Source: Anisakis pegreffii (lineage: Eukaryota > Nematoda > Chromadorea > Rhabditida > Anisakidae). From it: DNA of 64,000 bases. Made by a program: the position numbers and the translations under genes. The stretch covers positions 1-64,000 of the forward strand of contig JAPYMA010002088.1 of NCBI GenBank assembly GCA_035041965.1, written 5' to 3'. The notes beneath the pieces were generated by a model. The model saw only the letters and a program-made list of their open reading frames with translations. It was not told where the DNA came from and did no database searches. Below are positions 50,701-62,421 of this stretch, in pieces (within the stretch, counting starts at the first letter, position 1; each line of letters starts with the position of its first letter).

Positions 50701-53700
50701 ATAGACTTATTTGAGTTACCTGCCTGCACTTACATGTGAATGATCACATTCATTTTATATGATGAAGGGAATGAGAACAATACAGTTGAATCGTTCATCT
50801 CGAAGTAAATTATCCTGTTTCAGCGGGATGTGCCGGCGTGCCAGGGAGCATCAACAACACCGATTCCTGGAAGTAAGACTCGCTTCATTCGTCCTTTTCA
50901 AGAAGGAATCTAGAAAAATTTTTCTCCTCTCTTTTGTCTCGAAATTTTCATAGAAGAAAATTTCGAAAGAATTTTGGCCATAGTTTTCTCACAGCCACAA
51001 TTTTGGTTCCCTGATGATATTGTGTGATATCTTGAGTGGAGTTCGTTCACGAATCATTCATCCAGATTTCTCGTGTTCCGGATATCCGGACGGAATGTAC
51101 GCCCAAGGATGTTCGTCTGATTTCACGGCGTGTGTAGCTGGTAACCCGATTGCAATGAAATGCCCTGCGAATTTGAAGTATGATCAGGATGAGAAGAAGT
51201 GTCTTTATGAGGTTGACACTTTTAGTAATGTGTTGTCGTTTCGCTTGATGCTCTCTCCGCACGTGCTGAAATCAATAAGGGAATCTTTTGAAATTTCCGA
51301 TCGTACGTCGATTCTTTCCGCAGTTTTCTTTTGCTGATGAGATAAAATTGAAGTAAACATTGAAATTCACTTGGCATTAAAATATTCTCAAATAAATGAT
51401 AGCGATTTATGACCGAACGTTAATAAATGTTGTTTAGTATCAAGTGAGCGCTTGTCAAGCAACACCACCTACAACGGAAGAACCGTCATCAACTGATACA
51501 ATGGCCGATTTTGTGACACCCATTACGCCGTCAACTCTGCCCATCGGAGGTGTGAAATTTATTTGTGTGAAAAAATTCAGACATTTCACATCACGTCAAC
51601 AATTTTAATGATATAGTCACTGATTTTAGCCTCTCCATGCTCAGCGCTCTCTGAGGGCATTTACGGTCAAGGATGTTCATCCAACTTCGTGGTCTGCTTC
51701 AAGAAACGAACCCTTCTCCTCAGCTGTCCTCACACACTTGCTTTTGATGCAGTAACTAAACGTTGCCTACCACAGGTTAATCGCTTATAAAAAGTACATA
51801 TTGCGATACATTACGATTAACCAATTGTACAACTGTACAATACAATAATCGAAATACGATCAGCCAATCGACCAATTTTTAGCCATTCATTCAAGTGGTT
51901 TCTCACAAAAATTGCTACTTCAATCGACTCGAAATGAGAATTCAACAATTTGTAACTTATGAATGTAAGGCTTTGAAACTTGCAGGCATACGTGTTGGCA
52001 TGCACTGAAACAAAGATTTCAATCGTCGATGCGTTACGCAATGAAACTGAAATTGACCAACTAACATCAGCGTCTACTTCGATGCCAGAAGCGAGCGAAG
52101 AAGTCTCAACCATCGCTCTTGAATCCACACACCCAATGCTTATCAAACCATCCTCGACGCCATCGACCATCAGTCACATGCCAATGTTCGCTGCTCCACA
52201 AGGTGCGGACAGTTTTTTAACTGACCGAGATTTGATTTGAGATTTGGGCAGTAACCAATAGTCTATGTCTGTTCTCAATCACTAGATGGGGAATACATGA
52301 AGCAATCCACAGCAGTCCAAGTTGACGGAGTAATTCTGCGCCGAACGGTACCATTGCTTTTTTGAGTTCGTCCTTTAACCTCAATATTCGAACCTGTTTT
52401 CAACGAACAGCTTCCTATTCAGAATTATGCATCAACGAACCAACGGGATCATTCTCATTCGGATGTTCATCATTTTATGCGGTTTGCTCGTACGGCAAAG
52501 CACACCTGGAGCTTTGTGAAGGCAATCTGAGATTCGATATTGAGTCGGGTGTTTGCATTGAGGAGGTTTGTTGAACGAATAAATTTGCTCTTCTTTGACT
52601 AGTGCTCATCGTATGTTACACGTGCGATTTGTCTGATCAGCCTTAGAATCATCCGTTTCATCACACACATCTCTCCCATGTATTCCCACTCTTCAAATTC
52701 TATTCCATCTGAATCAATGCAGTTTCCGTAAACTCTTCAAACAATTTAAGTTGCTTGTCCATATGAGTGCCCAATTTCCATCCATTCCGTCGGATCTCCA
52801 AATTGTCAGAATATTCAAATTGTTAGCTTAAAGAATACCAACATCGATTTCAGGTGTTTGTTGCTGCATGTACTGAACACATGACAACCGAACCGACCAC
52901 ACCAACCACACCAACCACCGTATCTTCTGATGCAACACCACCGTGTCCAGGGTGCCCACCGTGCATCGTGTGCCCCACATGTGCACCGTGTCCACCATGC
53001 GAATGCGATACTACCACTCCGGAAGCAACACCATCGTCTCCTGTTACACCCCAAACACCAGCCCCAGATGATACCACCACTCCAGAATTAGTAAACACTC
53101 CACCTGGTATGCCAAAATTTCTTTCTGTTCTTCACTTCTATAACTTCTTGAAATGATTGCTGATGTTGCGGATAATTTGTTTGTTGCTGTGGACAAACAA
53201 CTTTGATAAATTATTAATTAATAAAATTATTAATTTTTGTAAGGACACGAGGAATGTTGTTGATAATTGACAACATCATAGTAATAAGTGTTTAAATAGA
53301 ACCACCACATGAGCTCATTGATGATCCAAGTACCATTCAACCTTCTACAGAACTAACAGAAAGTGACATCAATCCAGGTTTCAAGCTTGCTGGATTTATG
53401 CATTCTTGAAATTTATTCTCATTTAGTCGTGCACGATTTGGAAGCATCGGATGCTTGCGGAAGTAAACACAAAAAGATACAATCGTTTGGTTTTAGATTG
53501 CACTGGACGTGACGGTAGTTTTTATGACTTGGGATGTTCCTCTGAATTTTTCAAATGTTCTGGTGGGGAGGCGATCCTCGAGAAATGCCCATCGTTCATG
53601 AGATTTGATATCATCAGTGCACAGTGTCTCACAGAGGTTAGTCGTTTGTGTTTGGCATTGCAAAACTACCACAAGACCAGTCGCTTTCAGGAATTTTTAT

Positions 53701-54613
53701 CGCAAATTCTGATTTTTTGTCGATACTTCAGGAATACGTCTACGCTTGCGGTGGTCATATTCTACCACCACAGAGCAGCACCACTACGATGGCAACCACG
53801 ACCGCTGCAGCTAGTGAACCTGAGCATGGTATTTTTTGAATATAGCGAAACTTGTTTTGTGAAAAAATTGACTGATTCTATGACAGCAAAATTGATTGGT
53901 TGATATCGAATTAGTTATTTCGTGGGTTTTGATTTTACTTCCCTTCCATTTTATGAAACACTGAATGAGGTGAAATTTTTAGGGTCGGACGAACCGAAAA
54001 TTATCGTAATCGTCGAAAAGGTCCTCCCCAAGAAAGGCGAACCAACGAAGCCACCGAAGCTTGGTGAGACCTAGATTGGATTGCAATCATGAATATTCCG
54101 TTCTGTTGTGATCTTTTTGTTGTGAAATCATTAGAAATTCTGGTATGTTGTCGAAGAATCGATGAAACGCAGTAATGACTATTGCAAGATTTCTTTTTAA
54201 ATAATCGGTGAAATATCGTCAAGGATGCAGCTAACATTGTGGCAAACAGTTTCTTGATTAGAGAATTGAAATTTTAGTATTCCCATGTGAGGGTCTCCGC
54301 AATGGATACTATGCGTTGGGATGTTCATCGGAATTTGCTTACTGTATGAATGGTAAAACCGAATTCGAGCACTGCCCAGACGGTCTCAAATTCGATCCAG
54401 ACCGCAAGCAATGTCTGAAGACGGTGAGCGATCTCAAGATTCGCCACTAGGCTCAACTCTTTTTCATCAGATAAACGTTATGAGATAGAATCGGAGGAAT
54501 TCACTCAGATCATAAGGATATTGATGAAAACTATTGATTACAGGCTCATGTGAAGTTGTGTCAAGGATTCACGAGCGTGGAGCGTAAAAACAGCGTTGGC
54601 TCGGGGTTGTATT
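47709..54613 (+). CDS. Secreted protein with ten peritrophin-A (CBM14) chitin-binding domains
   Basis: About 1040 residues from 23 exons. The signal peptide is split over exon 1 (47709-47754) and exon 2 (48095-48220): MSKRCGLLHAIFFLTAIIVS, then cleavage probably after LTDA. Ten six-Cys domains follow, in exons beginning 48303, 48618 (second half), 49434, 49983, 50513, 51066, 51630, 52423, 53497 and 54278. Typical wording is SCHGLPDGIYSQGCS..F..C and CP..L.FD....C. Thr/Ser/Pro/Glu-rich linkers separate them (exons 49111, 49728, 50287, 50824, 51438, 51986, 52854, 53300, 53732, 53983). The linker at 52854-53106 has a Cys-Pro cluster. Such proteins bind chitin in the nematode eggshell or in cuticle and gut matrices; C. 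elegans CBD-1 and CPG-2 have this layout. The 3' end is uncertain: after 54613 splicing to 54749 would create a split TGA, and splicing to 54966 would add three codons. Confidence 0.88.
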
Positions 54614-55293
54614 GTAAGTTTTCTTCGTATTCGTTTGTTTTTATGCGTTTAATTGTAAGATGTTCTGCTAAAAAAGAATGCAACGTTCAAAATGCTTTGA
54701 AATTTATACTTTATGAACGCGAAAAATTAGTGCGTATAGTATATAACTTAATTCCAGGAGGATTCGATCAGCAGTTGTATGGTACGTAATCGAAGAGTGA
54801 TTTGCATTTCAAAGACTTGTTTCTATGTTTCCATTTGATTTTAGTACAATGTGATATTATAATTCAATTGTTTTATTGTGTTCTTAATAGCACTTCAAGT
54901 TATTTGTTCATGATGTTGTATTGTGATTTTGATAAGTTTTGACTGAAGTCATAAATGTAATTTAGACTGTGATTGAATATGTTATGAATATTATCGTTTC
55001 GCGAATAAATAAAGCTCATAAAACTCTACGCTTCGATAAAACAACGAAACTATCACCTACATGCGAACTGATTACACACAGCACTCCAGCTGGAAAGGAA
55101 CGATTTGTGAAATCTTTCACCAATAATTCGGAACATAAATATTCTTCGCGGTTGAAATTGAAACTAATGATGAACCACACTGATTTATATTAGATCGATA
55201 GAAACTAGATTATTAGCTACGACAAAGTAAACGTGACGATTCTTTACTGATGGCAGGAATAAGGGTTAATTATTGGAAAACATCTTACAAATA
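54614..55293. other. 3' flank of chitin-binding gene
   Basis: Probably untranslated sequence of the chitin-binding gene. Candidate acceptors at about 54748 and 54965 would each place a stop within a few bases. An AATAAATAAA motif near 55003 could be its poly(A) signal. Confidence 0.4.
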
Positions 55294-55525
55294 GTGTTCG
55301 TCGGGGAGCAATTTTTTGCACGGGGGGGGTCCCCGCGGGGAGTAAATTGGACGAGGGGGTCCCCGCGAAAAAGTCGGGGAGCAAATTGCGCGGGGAGGTC
55401 CCCGCGGGGAGTAAATTGGACGGGGGGATCCCCGCAAAAATGTCGGGGAGCAAATTGCGCGGGGGGAGCGCTCCCCGCGTTCCCCGCCGGGGTCCCCGAC
55501 GGGGACCCCGTTCCCCGACGAACAC
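55294..55525. mobile_element. GC-rich terminal-inverted-repeat element (MITE-like)
   Basis: A 232-bp island of extreme G+C in AT-rich DNA. It begins GTGTTCGTCGGGGA and ends with the exact reverse complement, flanked by TA on both sides (target duplication). Inside, a 69-bp unit starting GCGGGGAGTAAATTGGAC is repeated (55335, 55404), with many CCCCGCGGGG words. Open frames on both strands over it are composition artefacts. It fits a non-autonomous DNA transposon; I cannot assign the superfamily. Confidence 0.75.
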
Positions 55526-55612
55526 TACTTACAAAAGTGAGATATTACGACAAAATCAATCGGAATTTTGCATTGCACAAATTACGCGATGAAGAAGATA
55601 TCGCATTCGTAA

Positions 55613-58072
55613 TCACATGAGAGTGACCGGTCGCAATTGATTTGAAACACCTTGAGGAGCAGTAGCAGCAGCCGGATCACTACTGTTATCAACTGTTGGA
55701 TTGTTCAAAACGTGACGTTTCTCAGCGACACGATCCAAAGCGCAATCAATTATCAGCCATGTAACGGCATTCAACACAATCCATCCTATCCATCGTAGAA
55801 TTTCAGCACCCATTCGTAATTTACAACCTGAAATCATTCATTGGAATTCAGAAAAGTCGAAGAAAATTTCAGGAAGTGTGATTTGTTATGAGAACTTGTT
55901 AACAAATTCGTTCGAAAGGAGGAATTTCAATGATCAGGTTGTTCAAGATTTCAAACGGGTTCAAACTACGCTGATGAGATCGTTGGATTTTTTGTTTTGT
56001 TTCCTTGTAGAGCGACAGGTCACCCCTAAAGTAACCTGCACGAACAGGCATCTCGATATGTCCTAAACAGCTCAAACCGATTCCAACGATAAACGTATAA
56101 CTGTTTGGGTGTAAAAATCAGTTTTACATGCAAATAAAAAACAGTTTTACACCGATTGTGATCTTAACACGATACTCCCTAAACATATCATCTCAAAAAC
56201 CGATGTTAACGACTGATTCTGTGGTAATTTGTTGGCTTTTTGCATGATTTAATTGACTCAAGCATGTGCCGATCAAGAAATCGACGCTAGACAATTTGAT
56301 GATATCGAATATACTCGAATACCATCCGGAATGTCCGGAATGTCCACACCATATTCGTTGAACAACGCCATCAAATGTTTATCATCAACAAAAACAACAT
56401 CATTTTTGATGTTGTAGATCAACAATGCAGTTAGAAAAACGAGCGCAGATATTTCACTGATCAGATAAACTTCCTGAAATTTGACACTTCAATTAGATTC
56501 ATCAATTGAGGACAGTGAATATTTAAGCAGAACTCCTCGAAAAACAGAACGCAGTTCATCCGTAATCAATTCAGAATTTATTTTGATCGAAAAAAATCTT
56601 TCCTGAAAGTTTTATATGATTCCAAAAATTCTAAACTCAAAAAAATACCCCCAAAAGTTTTCCACACCAGCCGATCCAAAATCTCGCTAATTCAGAAAAT
56701 TCTTAAGTAACAACGATTCAGTTGAATTGATCAGCTAGTAGCTAAGTCTTAATTGTAAGTAACGAACTGCAGAATAATTCAAAAAATTGTTTCACATAAT
56801 CACGAAGACACTTTCGATAAGCTGAAAGTACTCAGACTGGTGGCAGTCAGCGATTAATATGAAGGCAAATAACCTGTACGAACAAATGTGCAGCAATTAG
56901 GCCAGGCACTTCATGGAACATTCCAATAGATAACAGTACAACTGATACGATAAAGACCACTGCTTTAATAGCGGTGAATTGATGACCGCTGTTTATAGTG
57001 AACATAAACTGATGTGTTGCATAAGCAGCGAATATAACTGCCAGCAAACGTGCTAACGTCTGCAATATAATTAATTTGTTCACTGAGATTAGCAAGCAGT
57101 CTCTGAATCGGTGGCGTACCTGAGGTGGAATGGAGGAGGGGGAGGGGAGCGGGAGGGGAGGAGGAGGGGGAGGGGGAGGGGGGGAAGGCGGAAACGCAGT
57201 GGACAAACCACTCCCTACTAAAAAAATTCTAGTTACACCATTGCTCTAAATGAATGTTTATTTTTCAGATGTTCACTCTAAAGATGTCTACAGTACACGT
57301 GCTACGTCCATTCTCAGCTCTACAATCTATATTCATTTGTAATGATCAAAATAACACCAGTGAATACTTTTCGCTCATCTCTCACAATAGCAACGAAAGA
57401 AGTCTGTTGTAAAGGCTTGAATAAGAGACGAAAGACTGAATTAGTGATATCAATTGATTGATTAGCATATATATCAATCCTAAATTTAACTCTCTCGCTA
57501 GTTGTGACGGTTAGGATAATGTATCTTATCAGATCACTTCTCTTGTAAACTGCTCAAAGTGTGATGTGAGGCTACACAACTTTGAATTATAGGTTTCCTA
57601 AAGTCGACTTTAAAATTTTAACCCACTGGCTCGTAACAGAAGACCTTATTAATTTATCATTGAGTTCTAGCTCTCCTTCGAGGGATACAGCCACCATTGC
57701 ATGACTTTTAAAACTCAGCTTACGATTAGTGTATCTCTTCGATACATCTGTGTGGATTCCGTCAATCGGATTAGTATCAGATTTTGTTGCTTTAACTTAC
57801 AATAACATTAATAGTCTTGTAACAGTCCTGAAGTATTCCGCTGGTGTTTTTGTCATTGCGATAATCGTCAGCAGTGTGAATGCTCAACGTCGAGAATGCC
57901 CTTCGTAAATTATCCGTTGCGGTGCCATTGAAATTGGATGGAATCATTGGATGACACGCTGAAATGAAGGAACTTCGACGAATTTCGATACAACGAACCC
58001 AAAAGGGTACAGCAAACCAATGCAATTTGAGGAATAAAGCGGCAAACGAACCAGTTAAGACGACTTTATAGG
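55613..58072 (-). CDS. Multi-pass membrane protein, unknown family (5' end missing)
   Basis: Four phase-matched minus-strand exons: 57801-58072, 56874-57059, 56323-56473 and 55613-55827 (stop TGA), for about 274 residues. Hydrophobic segments suggest four or five membrane spans: VVLTGSFAALFLKLHWFAVP, LARLLAVIFAAYATHQFMF, AVVFIVSVVLLSIGM plus IAAHLFVQ, ISALVFLTALLIYNI, and IGWIVLNAVTWLIIDCAL. A loop after the first span contains an Asn-Gly-Thr glycosylation site. The cytosol-like C-terminus is polar (NNPTVDNSSDPAAATAPQG). The first exon has no ATG in frame, so a start exon lies upstream (to the right). The layout recalls small tetraspan proteins of nematodes such as LAPTM-like ones, but I cannot confirm the family. 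Confidence 0.65.
57121..57198. repeat. Polypurine G/A tract
   Basis: A run of GGAGGGG-type units in an intron of the minus-strand membrane protein gene (polypyrimidine in its RNA). It could form triplex or G-quadruplex DNA. A proline-rich open frame over it is an artefact. Confidence 0.85.
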
Positions 58073-58308
58073 CTCACAAAAATGGATGAATGCCTTTGAT
58101 GGCATGCGATCACTATTTTCGTAGTGATATTATTCGCATTCAAATTATTGCTGCAGACCAGGTGAACTTGCGAGATATGCAAATTCCCGCAAGCAATTGC
58201 TTTCAATCAATTGAAATTTTCTCCAGTATTCTGAACATTCATCCAATCGGATATGCAAATTGGTATACCGCTCGGCTCGAGCAAAACATTACTACGGTTC
58301 GCGGAGGA

Positions 58309-58441
58309 AGGTTTGGTCAATCGTTTTGGTGTTCCTTTACTGAACACTATTATTCTTTTGAGAAGGGGGGTTTCTGTTACTTGGGCTCATTATAGGCTTT
58401 TGAGTAATAAAAGTTGTTCTACTAGTTTAGCTTTGACTTGT
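58309..58441 (+). pseudogene. cox3: Nuclear insert of mitochondrial cox3 (NUMT)
   Basis: The plus-strand frame reads a piece of cytochrome c oxidase subunit [27 protein letters not shown] and [14 protein letters not shown]. Three AGA/AGG codons fall where the protein has Ser, which is what the invertebrate mitochondrial code gives; the standard code would put Arg there. A Pro of the conserved NPFG motif is changed to Arg. The fragment covers roughly 44 codons, has no start or stop, and is flanked by ordinary nuclear DNA. It is non-functional. Confidence 0.85.
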
Positions 58442-59662
58442 GCGCGAAACCAAGTGGTGTACCAGTATCATTGATATTACCGAGTCTGAGTCAGACTATG
58501 ATTTGACTTGTATTTAATTATCAGTTTATTTTAGCGCAATCGAATATGTTAAAAGATTTACCTAAACCTGATCACTGAAACAAACACAATTAATGATTTT
58601 ATTAATAAGTCAATTAACATGGCCATCAACATCACGTCAGTGCGTGACCATGCGTTTGTTTGGAGATGGACTCTTCATATGGACCATTCTTTCGGAGCAG
58701 TTCTTGAGAAATTGTTCTGACACGTTTCTCTCACATTTGTGATTCAGGATCCTGTGAATTCCGTCTTTTAGGTTTGCAATAGAATCTTCTTTTCCTTCAA
58801 GATTCTTATAAACTCATTCTATCAGTGTCCTCGGAGAATGCTTCTGTTAGAATGCTCTTCAAATCGTTCGTTCTTAACAGTTTTCTTTAGGATTTGGATA
58901 AAGTCTTTCTTCCACAATTGATACGAACTCATAAAGCTACGTTTCGTGTGAATTGTTCTTTCCTCCTTCCAGGTTTCTTATAAATCTCACAAATTTTTTC
59001 CGACTTTTCTTGTCCTAATCGATAGGAATCTTTTCCTGGCAAATGTTCTACGCTTACATGACTCTCAGCATCATTTATTCAGCAGAATTGTTGAATCGTA
59101 ATAAATTCTTTCCTTAACATCTGCAGATTAAACTTACCGCCAGTATATTGATAGACTCAACCTTTTGCCAATTGTTTTGGAACGTGAAATAATTTGGCAC
59201 TTTTTCCATCGACCATTTTGCAAAATAATCATCATTTCGGTCGACAGTGTGCGGTATCCGTGTTTTGGTGGCTGAACCCGCGTTCGTGGAATAAAAGTAT
59301 ATGCACTAAGTGACTTGAATTGAAATTTCCATCATCAGTACTCTTTATTCAAAGCAAAATGAAGGGGAAAAATCACGAGAATCCATTTATTCATTTACTT
59401 TCGTTTTTGAATGCGTGTCATTCTAATTGTTCATCGTTCGTAATGTAATTGAACGAGCGCTCGAAGGGTTTCAGTATGCATGGAGTATTTCAGTATGCAG
59501 TCTTCGAATGGATTACTTGCACAGTTGTATATTTACATGATGGCGTGTTTATAGGCGTTCGAGTGAAATAATCATATTCAAAACAGTTCTATTAAAATTC
59601 AATATTTCAGGTTTATTTCGAGAAATTTTCGATATTTTCCGAAAGAAAATATCGAACATTCA
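58442..59662. other. Intergenic, no gene seen
   Basis: Lies between the cox3 fragment and the proteasome gene. It may hold the missing first exon of the minus-strand membrane protein and the promoter of the proteasome gene. An ATATTTCAG at about 59611 could be a spliced-leader acceptor for the latter. Confidence 0.4.
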
Positions 59663-61463
59663 ATGGCAGGTGCAACACATTTTTTATTGGGAATATGTAC
59701 GAAAGATTACGTGATATTGGCAGCAGATCGTGCTTGTTATGCACATGGAGCCATAATGGTCACTGATGGTATGTTCGTAGCTTGGTAATTGATGAACCAG
59801 TTAGAAGAATAACCTCAATTCAGTTCTATATCTTCTAAGATTTCCTCCTCTCAATCAGTTTTCAAATATTGCTGACTTTACTTAATACCCTTTGTGATAT
59901 TCTTGAATTCTGCTTATTGTCAGATGGCTGTGACTGAGTTTATGTAGTGGAATTTAACACGCAGTCGTTTTGCGTTATAATTTTGTGCAGTGCAAAAATA
60001 AGTTTCAGACCAAGATAAAAAGTTCGATTTGGGCGAGAAATTAGTGATGTTGTGTATTGGTGAAGATGGCGATGTGGCACAGTTCGGCGATTGGAGCAAA
60101 CGAAATATTCAGCTTTATAAACTCAGATACGGTTGGTGATCATTGGGCAGTGAAATGGATTTTGTTTTGAATTTATTCGAAATCATCCTGAAATAATCAC
60201 ATTTAGATGAATGTTTCAGTGATTATAACAGTGATATTGAAAGTAATGATATTAGTTATTAAGGTCACGAGATATAGGTAATAATAGTAGTTTTCTTATT
60301 AAGGTTACGAGATGAGTCCTCGATCGTGTCATCACTGGATTCGACGAAGCATAGCTGAATCATTGAGAAGCCAGGATTATTACATAGTTGATACTTTGAT
60401 TGGTGGTTACGATGAATTCGAGAAGAAGGCGTTCTTGGGATCGGTTGATTACCTCGGAAATGGGCTGGCTGATCAGGTTTATCTATTCACTTGTTTATTT
60501 AAGCTGCGGCAACACCTGCTTACATTAAACTAACATATCATACAGTTTACGATTAGTTTTTCAAATACTTTGACAGCATTTTCGTTCAGAGAATAACCGC
60601 ATTTGTGAGTTTTCGCTGACGATGAGTGTTTTTCTGAGAGGGAGAAGAGAGGGCCACATTTACATCGGAGGCAGCTTAGTCACCCACTCTCATTTTGGCT
60701 TTGATTTTGGTTCCTGATTGTCCTCTGATTGGGCATCGTGTAGAGATACGAATAATAAGGAAGATTCTTTTTGCAGCCGTATTTGTTCCGAGGATTCGGT
60801 GGACGTTTTTGTTATGCAATCTTGGATAAATTGTACAAGAGCGGTTCGTTTTGCCAGTAATTATTCGTTTGTAATTGAATGATAGAGGAGTATTTTCAGG
60901 CCGGAGCAATTTTCAGTTAATTGAGCATTTTCAGATATGAATGAAGCAGATGGGCTGGTAGCCATGAAGAAATGTCTCGCAGAAGTGAAACACAGATTCA
61001 TCGCCAATCTTCCTAGTTTCCAGGTTAATTTTAATAGTTTTGACGACAGTCTTTTTTTGACTGCATTTCCTAGAGTCCGTCCGTTGGTCAAATTTCACCA
61101 CTTGTTTTCACTGAGGGAAGAAAAAATGCATCTGAAGAATTTTAAACAGTAGTGACTGGCGAATGTTCCTTCTAACGAATGAAGAACGGAAGGATCGTAT
61201 CGTAACACAACTGAATGTAACCTCAACAACTGAATGAAGGTGCAGAATAGGTTTCAAAAACAGATCTTTACATGGGAAGTATTCCAGTTGAGTGCTCCTT
61301 TCCTTTTATATGCCTAAGCCGTGGTCGGCCCTGTAGAAAGTTTTGTGTTTATATGCGTTTTCTAATGCTGAAATGTTTGAGTGATGAAGAGTTAATGTAA
61401 TTATTGAAGGTGATGGTCATCGACAAGAATGGATTCCGACAATTGGACGACGTGAAAGTTTGA
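59663..61463 (+). CDS. pbs-4: 20S proteasome subunit beta type 2 (PSMB2/PBS-4)
   Basis: One of the four catalytically silent beta subunits in the inner rings of the 20S core, needed for assembly. Six phase-consistent exons: 59663-59768, 60009-60131, 60304-60476, 60777-60843, 60935-61023 and 61410-61463, giving 203 residues; PSMB2 has 201. Matching blocks are THFLLGICTKDYVILAADRA, VMLCIGEDGDVAQFGDW, GYEMSPRS, LIGGYDEFEKKAFLGSVDYL, FRGFGGRFCYAILDKLY and VMVIDKNGFRQLDDVKV. There is no propeptide with a Gly-Thr processing site, as expected for this non-catalytic subunit. The start ATG is the one that aligns with the short family N-terminus. A small duplication of the exon 3 boundary lies 41 bp before that exon. 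Confidence 0.94.
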
Positions 61464-61604
61464 TATTGTTGACTTGAGTCGAGTCGTTTGTTATTTAAGT
61501 GATAATTGGTTCATGATGAAACGTTCTCATTTTGATTCCTTTTGTTCATCGTAAATATTCAGTTTCAATATGTTCATTTCAGTATTCATATTCTGTTTCT
61601 GCGT

Positions 61605-61610
61605 AATAAA
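61605..61610 (+). promoter_or_regulatory. Possible poly(A) signal of pbs-4
   Basis: AATAAA about 140 nt after the proteasome stop codon, followed by an A/T-rich run. Confidence 0.4.
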
Positions 61611-62421
61611 CAAAAATTTTTTTTTCAAAATCTCCAAGAACCGCATGCGAGGAAATTTTCAAATATATGGAATCGTGATAATTGTTTCTGAATTTTATTC
61701 ATTTGAAAATGATTAAAAACCATTGCAAATAATGAGATCAAAAAAAAACTGTTGAAATATGTCAACATAATACAGGCGACTGTAGAAAACATCAAACATC
61801 ATAATTATAATTTTATCAAGAAATTTATAGTTTTATTAAACGTCATAATCATAATTTTATCTAATTCTTTTATAATGTAATCACAAAATAATGAGCAAAT
61901 ATTCACTACTGAGTCACATAAGTGCAAATATATTATATTTCACCATGAAACAGCAAATTGCAAAATACCAAAAACGAACGCAGAAACAGAATGGTTATAA
62001 AAACTAACAGCTGACAGAAATTCTCAAAAATGAATCAAATTTTCAGTCGTACTGATACTAATAGACAAAAACAAAAAATCTCATATGATGAAAAACTGAA
62101 CTCATGTAAACCCATACACAATGATAAATTCTTAGTGTATCAGAAAGATCTTTTTGTAAGGGAAAATTTCGGAGAGAACCTGGTGGCGATTATGAATTAA
62201 TATATTAATCATGGAGTAATACAGTGATTACTGGAGTGACAGCTCCACAGGTGACAATAGGATGAATGCGGTAAACAATACAATACCCTAGCTGAATCCG
62301 ATTTTGAGACAAAATTGGTCAGATGCCGTGCATTAAGTCCTCATATTTTTGACTGAGGCATACAGAGAATAGCATCGAAAACAACGGCACCGTAAACGAC
62401 CTAGACTCGAACTAGTCATCT
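61611..62421. other. Convergent intergenic region
   Basis: Lies between the 3' ends of the proteasome gene (plus) and the recycling factor gene (minus). Very AT-rich, no exon seen. Confidence 0.5.

Noticed and set aside
52815..53098. Gly/Trp-rich minus-strand frames
   Set aside because: They are the antisense of the Thr/Pro/Cys linker exon of the chitin-binding gene.
54614..54789. Read-through of the last chitin-binding exon to a stop at 54789
   Set aside because: A strong GTAAGT donor follows 54613 and the extension has AT-driven composition; kept only as an uncertain 3' end.
55244..55620. Arg/Gly/Pro-rich open frames over the GC-rich island
   Set aside because: They arise from the CCCCGCGGGG composition and tandem repeats of a transposon-like element, with no start, splice or family support.
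56847..57206. Proline-rich start of a membrane protein (MSTAFPPSPPPPP)
   Set aside because: It is the polypurine intron tract read through; a good acceptor at 57060 marks the true exon start.
58253..58474. Open frames on both strands over the cox3 fragment
   Set aside because: The plus-strand frame is the mitochondrial fragment and the minus-strand frame (which looks like [12 protein letters not shown]) is its shadow; neither is a nuclear gene.
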